Shown here one piece after another: positions 33,498 through 43,814 of a DNA stretch of 64,000 nucleotides. Both the position numbers and the translations under genes were made by a program. Position 1 is the stretch's first letter. The number at the start of each line of letters is the position of its first letter. Under the pieces are notes generated by a model that was not told the origin of the DNA, searched no databases, and saw only the letters and a list, made by a program, of their open reading frames with translations. Source of the DNA: Nephrocerus scutellatus (lineage: Eukaryota; Arthropoda; Insecta; Diptera; Pipunculidae). The stretch covers positions 74,634,816-74,698,815 of the forward strand of contig OX352764.1 in NCBI GenBank assembly GCA_947095585.1, read 5' to 3'.

Positions 33498-34874
33498 TTA
33501 ATTTTCAAATAAATATTCGCAGAGGTTGTTTCGTATCCTGGTGGAAGTTTTACCACCATATTGATGGATATTTGAAGATGGTGCGATAGATGGGATGTAA
33601 TTGTCTACTTCACTTCTCCATGACCCGTAATGCAATTGGCCATCAGCATCTTCCCAATCTGTATACGTATTTGAAGAGTAGGATGTAGCATTTTGTTTGT
33701 TTAGCATAATGAAGTTGTGAAGTGCTACACAAGCCTGTACAACTGTCTCTACATTTTCTGGCAGCATGTGTAGCGTTGTAAGTAAAATACGCCAACGGGC
33801 GACCAAAATTCCAAAGGAATTTTCGATTGTGCGGCGTGCCCTGGAGAGTCTTTTATTGATATTTTCTTTCTTTGGGGACAGCTGAGTTCCCGGATATGGT
33901 CGCATTAAATTTGTACTTAGCGGGAATGCGGCATCGCCTACAAAATAATGCGGCATTGTTACTGTGGAACCGGGTAAGTTTTCCTGGTCAGGTATTGGAA
34001 GTGAATTTCCCAAAAGCATTCTGCCAAATCGACTTATATGAAAAATGCCTGTGTATTTAAAAATGTGTATGTCATGGGAAAATTGTATAAAAATAATCAC
34101 AAACCTCCGTCACTCTGGCTTCCATAAGCTCCTATGTCAATATGAGTAAATGTATATTTTGCATCACAAACTGCCATAAGGACTATGCTAAAATGCTTCT
34201 TATAGCAAAAATATTGACTTCCACTGTTAGGTGGACACCTGATAGCAATGTGTTTCCCATCAATAGAACCAACACAATTAGGCATATTCCAAAAATTCCA
34301 AAAGTCTTCACTGATTCTCTTGAAATCTCCCACATTTGGCTCGGCTACATAAACAGGATACAAAGCTGTCCAAATTTTTTCACATGTCTCGAAAATAATT
34401 TTACGACAAGTCGTTTTGCCTAATTTGAAGGACCAAGCCAATGACTGAATGGAAGCATCTTGAGTTAAATTCCTTATTATAATACAATAGAGTTACTATT
34501 TCTTTCCACAATAGTCATACTCACTGCAAAACTAATGCGAGACGGCATTCGGGACTTATTGGCTCTCGGATTGAATATTTCTTTAATAAGGGTCCTATTA
34601 ATTCTAACAACACGTTGTAAAGTTCGGGGTTCATTCGCGTATATATAAAAAATTGACCACTGTCCATCTCTTTAATTCTTAAAAACGTAACTGCATAGAA
34701 ACCATTTCTGTTCCTGTCGCGATTTATTTTGCGAACACTGCATGATCTTTTTCTTTTATTTTTTACTGTCTTATCTATTAAATCGTTAATTTGCTGGAGC
34801 ACACATAGTCCCTCCATCACACTGTACAACAGTTTTAAATTTTTTAATTGTTTTAATTTGGTGTTAACCTCCAT
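33498..34874 (-). CDS. PIF/Harbinger transposase (HARBI1-like DDE nuclease)
   Basis: Three exons on the minus strand: 34525-34874, 34105-34472 and 33498-34048, with 52- and 56-bp introns that restore frame. The product is 422 residues from the ATG at 34874. An N-terminal helix-turn-helix-like region precedes the nuclease. Catalytic candidates are Asp in GSIDGKHIAI, Asp in YGSQSDGG and Glu in RRTIENSFGIL, the DDE triad arrangement of HARBI1-type nucleases. VGDAAFPL and ACVALHNFIM are further family signatures. Family length is about 350-450 residues, so this is full length. No disabling change was seen, so it may be recently active. The open frame continues 5' of the ATG to 34910 without another ATG. 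Confidence 0.92.
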
Positions 34875-35101
34875 GTGAAAAGCAGTCAATGTGACTGAGT
34901 GACAGAACAAATGCTAATGCAGGCAACATTTCATTATAATCATTTGTTGTAATTTGGCAAACATGAGCAAGCATTTCGTTGACATTTGACACTAGCCCAT
35001 GCACCCGAAAGTCTATTATAATCGGGCCTTTACACACACATTGCGATTTATCTTAGGATTCGAATTAAATTATCTGCGCTACTAACTAACTTTTCGTAAC
35101 A

Positions 35102-35580
35102 ATACATTGACGTAGTATTTATCAGGACAAGAGGAAAGGAACAAGTCAAGAGTGTTTGCGGAATGATTTGCAATGCCAGGTATTCGTGTAGGCCTCATTT
35201 ACAAGCTGAGTAAGGTGATTAAACTCAGCGAATAACTCAACACACCTTCCTTCTGGTGTTATCTGGCCATAATTGTGTACATTGAAATCGCACACAATAA
35301 CGATTTCATTTTTTTTTGAAAAGATTGAATCAGACAGTGCATCAAACTTGCTCTGAGTTGAAACACTGTCTAAGTGGGGGCTCCTGTAAATGAAACAGTA
35401 GTGGACGTTGCGCTCTTGTACCTTTACTTTGAGCCAAATGAAATTGAATTCCGGATTGGAACTTTGGCTAAATTTTGGCAAAAGCTGAAACGCAACATCA
35501 CTCCTGACTTTCACTAAGTGCCAGAATTGCTGGCCTGTGGACATGTACATAATTAAACACAGCGAAAGAATTCGTTCTCA
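35102..35580 (-). pseudogene. Endonuclease region of J2
   Basis: The minus-strand frame 35146-35550 has RSDVAFQLLPKF, NVHYCFIYRSPHLDS and IVIVCDFNVHN, matching the AP-endonuclease-like domain of Jockey-type elements; the GDFN box reads CDFN here. It ends at a frame break just before the LTR insertion. Confidence 0.72.
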
Positions 35581-37130
35581 GCCCACGTAGTGGCTAATTT
35601 CTTGAAAATATCGAATGCAACAACTTTGTATTTATCAAATTGATCCATGACACCTTTACTTAGCGAGGTGCCATACATTGTGTATACGTAACACATTGCG
35701 CATGGAATTGCTTATAAGTTATAAACATTTGCGGTGCTTGTGCTTTGTTTGCAGGTCTCACAGGCAATAAGTATTTTATTTCAGATAGGAGAAAGGCCAC
35801 TTAGGTTTTTTTTATTATTGATGTTTTAGCTCCCATCGTTGTTAGCGAAAAAATTGCATATCGTCAAACTTATTTCCTTAAATAGGGAAATTTTCTTATA
35901 ACAGTTTTTTTCTAATTAATTTGACTGCACTACCGTGAAGTTCACGGCGTGAACATCTCACGGCACGCGTATTGCGTCAGCTTAATATAGCCTTAAATAA
36001 CTTTCCACTCAGCAACTGCCTATCTTATAATATAATATCCAGAATAACATTAAATATATACATATAAGCGGTGACGAGAAGTAGACCTTATTTTACCGCT
36101 CCACTGATTGTTTTTCTTTGTATGAAAAATTATACATAGAGGATGTGGCTAATGTAGAGTGCTTCGATTAGCTTAATTAGTTTGTGGTGTACGCTTTTGT
36201 TGGAAAGTGTATTGCATACTGAACTGTGAAGTATGATATCAATAATCTTTCGAAACCTTCAAAGGCAAAGTAAATAGGCCGCCATTCAACTGCTAATATT
36301 GTTTGAAAATTATTAAAATTAACTGTCTGTCTACTCTTTGCTTTGGGCTCAGGCTATTAATTAAATATAATATAGCTCAATGTTGCCTCACGTTTGTCGT
36401 CGTCATAATGCCCAAGATGCGTAAATGTTCTTTTGTCCATCTTAAAGTTTTAAAAGATATGCCACATAATTAATGAACGCAACAACAGCTATGAGTCAGC
36501 TTCTATAACATTGTCTGTCGTCAGTTTTGTCATTGTTGACATACTTTTTGCTGATGTTTAATATCCTCTCCACCACACCAATGCATACATTCAATGAACA
36601 TTGTACAGGGTCTAAAACAAGCTCTGATGTCGAGATATCTTTTCTAATTAAAATCATCTCTTTTTTGTTTTCTCTCGAAATTAATTTATTTTTAGAAAGT
36701 GAAACCTTTTTCTTTGCTGTATATGTATGTATTATAAAGTGATGAGAAATTTATCATTGTCAAGGACTTAATTTCTTATTTCTAATGGTTGAAACTGAAA
36801 AATGAAACGTAGGAAATGATCCGTTTGGGGTTTGGAGTATAGATTTGTCTTTGGTTTGGGTTCATTACCAAAGTTAGGAATACGCATCGTTTCCGTCTGA
36901 GAAACGCTTGGTCTGCCATGTTTGGTAGATGGTATGAGTGATGACATTTGTTTTACCGCAAAATCGTGTTCGACTTTGAAAAAGCACGTTCATTAATTGT
37001 AGAGCATTTACCATAGTTGAGAAAAAAAGAAATTTTTGTTAAATTCATTCTAAACTTATTTAGAATAAAAATCTGTAAAGCCCTTAAGAAGGTTGTTTCC
37101 TTTCTCAATTCTCTGTATAAACTTCGCCAC
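35581..37130. other. AT-rich intron sequence, nothing recognised
   Basis: No gene, RNA gene or repeat match within the window was found. The open frame 36527-36742 is a hydrophobic AT-rich stretch with no family resemblance. Confidence 0.5.
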
Positions 37131-37260
37131 AGTATGTCGGTGGTTGGCTGGCGTAATCTTTTGAGCAATCTTTAACCCACTTTCTAAACCCCGATTGTAT
37201 TCGAGCTTTGAGCATAAGTCTATCTCCGATAACAACACCTCCTATTGAAATTTGGAAGGT
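37131..37260 (+). repeat. R1 left end
   Basis: GTCGGTGGTTGGCTGGCGTA, ATCTTTTGAGCAATCTTTAA and CACTTTCTAAACCCCGATT match the R1 left end, with mismatches. It is truncated after about 130 bases. Confidence 0.55.
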
Positions 37261-37569
37261 ATCGGCTTTTTCTCCTATTGTGATTCCTCAAGGCCGTCCG
37301 GGTTTGCTAAGGCGATGTATAGCATTGACAGAAGTCGTTTGTATAGTTGCATTATTAGTTTAGATCCCATTCGAAGAGACAGTAAAGTTTTATTCCAATT
37401 ACGTTTAAAATTATGTCTGGGCAACTATCAAACCAATTCAAATGTTCCTGTTGAACGTGGTTGGGAAACCTTGGAAAGTCTAATTATGAATTAATTTCGT
37501 TTATTTTAATTAATGGCAAGTCCAAAAGCGTGGCACCCACGGACTACTATGTTAATATTGTTCAATCTT

Positions 37570-37830
37570 TGCGGTTGTTTTTTTTTATAATTAGCTTCGA
37601 GGGAATTGCACCCTTATAATGCCTAGGCAAAGCGTGGGCTTGGAAATATTTGAATAGAAGAAGGAAAGTGTTGTGGTGGGTGGAGTTGAGTTCACCTCCG
37701 AGAACAAACTAGGATATTGTACTAATATGTATGTGAATACAGCAGTATACGGCAAATGTATATCACATGTAATCAGTGAGAAAAATGCTGCCGCTTTTTG
37801 AACGCACTGCACCACTGACACTGACTAAAC
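37570..37830 (-). repeat. 3' end fragment of a J2-type element
   Basis: GAATTGCACCCTTATAATGC.. and GCAAAGCGTGGGC match the J2 3' UTR on either side of the SINE at 29558 (29525-29547 and 29852-29865). It carries the same T-run/TATAATTAGC end. Here the SINE is absent, so this shows the empty-site arrangement. It is 5' truncated. Confidence 0.55.
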
Positions 37831-37980
37831 TAACATGAGAACAATTTTTAAAATAGTTTCGCGCAGATAAAAAATCAGAGAATTTTCACAAACATTTTTT
37901 TACAAGTTTCCTTTATTTAACGAATTCAACGCATTGAACAAGCAAGTCATGAATTTATCGAAATATATATGTATATATAT

Positions 37981-38390
37981 ACTAGCTGATAACCCTGGTG
38001 TTACCCGGGACCCTCTGATCCACCCCCTCCCACTAGTCAAACACGCTATATACCAGGTCCAAAAAAAGATAAACTTATCGGAGCACCAAACGATCTTATG
38101 GTGCCATCCAAAATAAACATAAACTTATTGGAGTACCAAACTAACTTATGGTGTGAATATAGCTTCGATGAGTCTAGTTGTTTAGACGTGATGAGGTTAG
38201 ATTTAAGATTATATGCAGAGTGACATTTTAAAAAAAACTCGACTACAGATAAAAAAAATAGATAAATATTCAGATGCACCAATCGAACGTACGGTGTGAA
38301 TATGGCTTTTTCACACGCCCATAGACGAAAGTGACTGTTTCATACACTATAACCTAGCTTCGAAAGTAGTCTTTACACACTCTAGTGATT
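37981..38390 (-). repeat. Helitron-like 3' end
   Basis: Read on the minus strand it ends GGGTCCCGGGTAACACCAGG..ATCAGCTAG followed by T, a hairpin plus CTAG terminus. The first 120 bases beyond it contain two imperfect repeats of AAACTTAT.GGAG.ACCAAAC (about 38072 and 38122). The other end was not found; 38390 is a guess. Confidence 0.4.
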
Positions 38391-38639
38391 TAACATATAA
38401 AATACTTTCGTTATGCGCATAACCGGTTTAGCAGAAAAACCGGTTTTGGTCGTGTGAAAAATGGCGTACATTACTCGGAGAAAAGTGCTCATAAACTACA
38501 CTTTCCTCGCTCGTTTTGTAATATACTAGTATATAACAATATGGACCAACACCACAAACCACATTTTCATAAATATATAGCTATTTCTTCTATTGATTAA
38601 TTAAACACACACACACGGAATTAATATTACTCTAATTAT

Positions 38640-40990
38640 GCATTTTATTGCAAACAAATTACTGGGTAAAAATTACAATTGATAAGAAATGTCAATGTTA
38701 GTAAATTATTACGTTCGTTCCTAATAGTGTTGACGATGTTTCGACAGTTTCGGTTTTTTTTTTTTTTTTTTTTGCTTTTTGGAAACTCCACTCCCCCGCG
38801 AGTAACGAAGCTATCGCTGTGTTGCGGGAATAAATCGTGCGCTTTAAGTTTTCGGGCCAGCATAAGTTTTAAGGACCTTTGTTGACGTAGCACTCGGTAT
38901 CAGAATCGGGATGTTGCTGCTTGCTTTAACTTCGTATTTGCTGCAGTAAAAGACGTCGATGGCTGGTTGGGTGAAACTGATGATGACGTCCTAGCATTTG
39001 TTTGGCTAAGTGTCGCCTACTCCGCCTCGACTGGTTTCAATCTCTCGGTGGAGATTGTCGTCGGAACGCCTTTGACGTCGATGCGGAAAACGAAGTCTGA
39101 AATCTTGTCGATGACTTCGTACGGTCCGTCGTAGGGTTGCTCGCATGGTTTCTGGACTGCATCCACTCGTACAAAAACGTGCATGTGTAAAGCGTTCTGT
39201 GCACGGATGGTTTACGTCTGCTGTGATGTACAGATGGTGCAGATCGAACGTCTCGCATGTGCTGTCTGAACTCCTCGACAAATATTTGTGGTTCCGCTGA
39301 GACATCCTCGTCAACGAAAAACTCTCCTGGAAGTCGCTGTATTTTGCCATAAACCAGTTCGGCTGATGTGCTTTTGATATCCTCTTTGTAGCTGAAACGC
39401 AGGATTAAGAGGATTGTAGGTAATTGACTTACCCAAACACAAGATTCATGACAATTCACCGCTGTCTTCAAGGAGAGTTGACATTGCTCAATCATCCCGT
39501 TGGATACGTGATACGCTGTCGTCCTCTTCCTGTTGCTGCCAAACCATTTCACGAAAGCGTCTAATAAAACTGATTCGAACTTGTATCCTCGATCAAATGT
39601 TATGGTTGTTGGTGCACCAAATCGGTTACCCAGCCAGCGTAGAATACTTCGACCACGTTGTCAGCAGAAATGACCTTCAAAGGCACAGCTTCCGGCCAGC
39701 GAGTGAACCTATCATAATAAAATGAGGGCCAAATTAGGTTTTTGCTTATCAGCTTCTTCGTCGCTCGTCCACTCGGATGTTACGGGTTGTGGCAGTTGTC
39801 AAACACTCGTTTCCGAAGATTTCGGTACGTAATCTCGTATGCCGGGTCCACCTATGTCTCAGTGTACTACCGCTTCTATTCCGTCGATACGTAGCTCTCG
39901 TAGTTGGATTGAAGTTCTGTCGGGTGTTTCGATGAACTGTCGGAATTCGTCGTAATTTTTCTGCATACCTGCCAGTTCTTGTGTGATGAAGATTAGCGGC
40001 AGGTCAACTGTTTGCACACGTAACAGATCATCTGTTGAAAGCATGCATCAGTGGCTTATGATTGGTCAGAATGATGAGTTCCCTTCCTTCAATAAGATGT
40101 TTGAAGTGTCGAACTGCTTTGAAGATGGCTAGTAGTTCCCGATCGTTCAGCTTGTATTTGGCTTCTGTTTCGCTCAGTTTCTTCGAAAAAACCAAAGTGG
40201 CTGCAATATGTCTCCACAGCGTTGGAATAGCGCCGCTCATGTTGCTGGATCGGAAGCGTCGCAACGAAGGACAAGTTGAACGCTTGACTTCTTCTTCGAA
40301 TGCTCTGTCTGCTTCGGGTGTCCACTGTATATGTCGCTTTTCCTTTTTCTTGGCTCCCTGGGTGAGTTCGATGAGTGGAGCTTGAGTTAATTCAGCTCCT
40401 GGTATACAGCTTCTGTAGAAGTTCCATGAGCCAAGAAAACGCCGTAGCTTGTCCATTGCGTCTCGTTTGACGTAGTTTGACGTTCACGTTCGGTTCTTTG
40501 GTGGCTTGATACCATTTTTGTTGACTGCTTATCCTAAGTATCCGCCTTCGTCTTTTCCAAAACAGTACTTTGCGACGTTGATAGTAAGGCCGAACTCCCT
40601 AAGTCGTTTGAGGACTATGCGAAGATGTTTTCGATGCTCGTGTTCACCCTTAGACGCAATGATGATGTCATCAATGTAGCAATGCACGAAGTCCAGTCCT
40701 CGAAGGACGATATCCACAAAACGTTGTATGGTCTGTGCAGCATTACGAAGGCCGAATGTCATCACCAGGAACTCAAAAAGACCAAACGGAGTTATGACTG
40801 CTGTTTTTTCTGTCTTCCGGCGCCAGGGGAATTTGTGGTAAGCTCTAACCAGGTCTAAAATGGTGGAGATAGTGCAACCAGTGAAAGCTGATGTTGGAAG
40901 TACTGCAGGTGCGGTATTGGATGCCCGTGTGAAGCGTGGAAAAAAGAAAATTCTTTGAAATAGCCCCGACCTCAAAAACAGATATTGGCG
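38640..40990 (-). mobile_element. Ty3/gypsy retrotransposon, decayed pol
   Basis: Minus-strand pieces come in pol order. The RT (40529-40975) has HCYIDDIIIAS (YIDD catalytic box) and VMTFGLRNAAQT. The RNase H-type region (40028-40456) has FLGSWNFYRSCIPG, FSKKLSETEAKY, LNDRELLAI and LTNHKPL. Integrase core traces lie at 39550-39730 (DRFTRWPEA-like), then 39037-39552 with TTAYHVSNGMIE and SAELVYGKIQRLPGEFF. A purine run GCGGGGGAG (read on minus, about 38792-38800) may be the polypurine tract. The 5' part is missing from about 40930 and no LTR was recognised. Several frameshifts and stops make it inactive. Confidence 0.82.
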
Positions 40991-41049
40991 ATTATTACCA
41001 AATTATAAACGACTGTGTTGCGTGTTTCGATACATAAAAGTTTGAACCC

Positions 41050-41240
41050 GAAAAACGAAGTTTTTTTACATTTACTTGTTTATAAACTAACCCCATCTTA
41101 TTTGCACACATGTGTGTATCTCCGTTTAAAGAATTTAGATGAAAACATTTTAATTTTAATGGGTTGTTTTCTTATACATAAAGATATATCGAAGCTTTAC
41201 CTGTTACATTATCATGACATAAATAAATGCCGGAAACACT
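41050..41240 (+). repeat. R1 right end
   Basis: CTTATTTGCACACATGTGTG, TATCTCCG.., GAATTTAGATGAAAACATTT and AATGGGTTGTTTTCTTATAC match the right-hand R1 end seen at 100-190 and 55320-55390. Confidence 0.6.
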
Positions 41241-43340
41241 TTTTATCGCTCAGATGAAAATTAGATACGTAAAACATACGCGACCTACTTTTTAATTGGG
41301 CGAGCGCCATGTATTTTTTATGCCAACCAAATATGTAATTTTTGATTTTTCGGTTACCTTTGAAATAAAGTCAAATGAGCTCTTTACGAACGAGCCCATA
41401 CTGTAAGTGTACATAACATTTTTCTGGAAGACAGCCATGTAAGATAATAAGATAACACAAAGTTTTTCTTCGTTCAATGAAAAGAAGTGGCATTTTTTAA
41501 ACCATTGTTAAATGAATGGAAACGCGAGTACACCAGAACTACATTAGCGGTACTTTAAAAAGTCCTAATGTTTTATTTGGCCACTACTTAATTTTTTACA
41601 AATAGTAGTTGCCAAAGAATAATTTGGCTATGGCTAATCAGTAGTGAAACTTGGACAGACTAAGAGTAATTAAGAAAGATTACTTGAAAGTATCTCTTGA
41701 AACATTGGATTGGATTGTTTATGCTTTTATTTGATTGGGTGTAAGAAATGCAGTGTCATCATCGCTAAACCAGATACAAAAGTACAAATTAATGTATACC
41801 CACTTAACAAGAGTAACTAAGGTTAGAAAGTCATAGTACTCGGACGAAAACAAATACCTTTTGATTAAAATCTGATAACTTTAAATTGTTCCTATACTTT
41901 GCACATACATTTTTGGAAATACATTTATAGATGCATGTATTTTCAATTCAAATAGAAAAAAACTTTTCAAACGAAAAAACGGTAGATCTATGTGGCAATA
42001 TTAAGAATATACGAGTACATTCGATTTGTTCTAAACAAGGCAAGTGAACGGAAAATATTACTTACAAATTGAAACTGATGAATTCCCTCAGGTGATGGTT
42101 GTCCTATTGGTTCACATTAGCTAAAAACTCAAAATTGGACTGCGGCCAAATATAAATATAAGACGAATTTATGACGCAATTTGTATACTTAACTATGATA
42201 CGTTTATATACCAGTAGTTTCTGCAAGAAAATAAACTTGTACAGGTGATGGAGCGGTGGCATTGCTATAGACCTTAACCCTCATCTCCAAGTATACACAT
42301 ATCTGTTACTAAAAAATCTATGTTTAAATCTGCCATGCATTATCACGAAATGAGCACAATTTTCAAGCCACTGCAAAAGTCTTTGCAAGTGTTAGTGTGT
42401 TTGAGTGTGGTCATATAAAACTTATAAAGATTTGGTGTGTATTCTTAAGGCCTTGAACATTTATACGCTTCTTTGCTTTTGCATCCTGGCGAAAAAAAAC
42501 TCCCTCATGGCAGGTCGTTCTGTGAATTTCTTGTAGTTAAGAATTTCTCGACATTATGATTTATTAACATCTTATCATGAGATAGTCTTCTTTTGTCCAA
42601 ATATTCATAGAATAAGCCATGCCTATTCCCTATACCAGCTATAATGTATCCGTCTGTTGGTAATGCTGATTAGGATGTTTTGTACAGGGAACTTGTATAA
42701 TACTCGTAGTTAGCAAAAAAGAATGTACGAACAATATTAAAATAGGATGGTTGGCTTTATGTAGAGTGAAGTGAAGTGACTTTAAAGTCTTCATTATCCC
42801 TATGCATGCACTACAAAGGTATTTGAAACTGGCATCCTTAATATTATTGCACAGTTGTATTCTTACCTATTTTTTGAATCTTATATATTTTTTATCAACT
42901 TTTTAGCTTAATAATATTTAATAGAACCAACCAACAGAAATGATGTTTGTACATATTGTTGTATTTGTAGTTTCTTTTTGTTTAAATTTGAAAAATTAGC
43001 TAATATTACTTTGAAGTGCAACTGAGATTTTATTAAGAATTTTTTTTTGAAAAAAAGTGCGAGTTTTACAACTGTTCCTCTAAATCTGTTAATCTAAATC
43101 ACTTTTGGGCGCCATCTATGGCGAGGATACGAATACTCTGCGGGCCGGAGCATTGATTTCCATGTCCCAGCTATCACCAACGTCAAGTGCGTAGTTTCTT
43201 GATAAGATCAATGTCGCTGTACAGGTCTTTTAATTTGTCTCCTCCAAAGCTTGTCAACGCAAACCTGATCGAAAATCATCCGAAAATATTTTCACTCGGA
43301 ACGACCGGACTGGACTGCACTGGAATTATTAAGGTCTTAT
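41241..43340. other. AT-rich intron sequence, nothing recognised
   Basis: No gene or repeat family was identified over 2.1 kb. The last 14 bases (TATTAAGGTCTTAT, 43327-43340) are the left target duplication of the RTE-like element. Confidence 0.5.
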
Positions 43341-43814
43341 CATCGTTATATTTGGCTCTACAACCAGTGTCCGGTCTGGGCCTCCCGCAAAAAATCCCTC
43401 CACCGGTAACGATTTCGAGTCGATGTCATCCAGTTTGGCATCCCTAAGCTCTGGGCGTCTTGGTCTACGCCATCCTTCCAGCGTAGGCTTGGCCGGCCTC
43501 GCTGTCATGTTCCATAAATCCTACCGCAAATGACTTTTCGAGCAGGATCATCTTTGGTCATGCGAACTAGGTGTCCTGCCCACCGGAGCCTACCAAGCTT
43601 AATTCTCTTCACGATGTCAAAATCGCGGTAACGCCTGCAGACCTCATCATTATAGAGTCTCCGGAATCGTCCTTCCTCACATACTGGGCCAACAATTCTC
43701 CGTAAGACTTTTCTCTCGAACGCGGCTAAGAGGTCAGAATGCCTCTTATATACCAGCAGCTTGGATGTTATGGTTAAATTCTTGGATATGAAGAGTCTTG
43801 ACAGACTATAGTAG

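Larger units (their letters stand above)
32444..35022. mobile_element. PIF/Harbinger DNA transposon, apparently intact
   Basis: It is about 2.58 kb. The outer ends are a short inverted repeat (TTATAATAGAC / GTCTATTATAA), with weaker similarity inside it (CATGGGC words). The two genes expected of the superfamily are present, converging: a MADF-domain protein on + (32638-33414) and a DDE nuclease on - (33498-34874). Both are fully open after splicing. Exact ends and the 3-bp TWA duplication cannot be fixed because the inverted repeat continues through the junction. It is nested in an L1 solo LTR. Confidence 0.88.
31923..35101 (-). mobile_element. Solo LTR, family L1, reversed and split by a Harbinger transposon
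   Basis: Left part 31923-32443 starts TGTTAAG and continues as the complement of the LTR at 15842. Right part 35023-35101 ends with the complement of the LTR start (..ACTTTTCGTAACA). Flanking four bases are ACAC and ATAC, a target duplication with one mismatch. It lies inside J2. The LTR phrase broken by the Harbinger element corresponds to the stretch around 15890-15955 of the first copy. Confidence 0.8.
29493..35580 (-). mobile_element. Jockey-type non-LTR retrotransposon J2, split by an LTR and a Harbinger element
   Basis: Minus-strand order is an endonuclease remnant (35102-35580), the 3179-bp inserted block (31923-35101), RT (29850-31922) and a 3' end with a poly(A)-like tract (T-run 29493-29500). 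A SINE sits in the 3' UTR. Two facts show the flanks were once one element: conserved endonuclease sequence stops at 35102 and the next part of the same domain resumes at 31922, and both parts have the same orientation. The copy is decayed. Confidence 0.75.
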
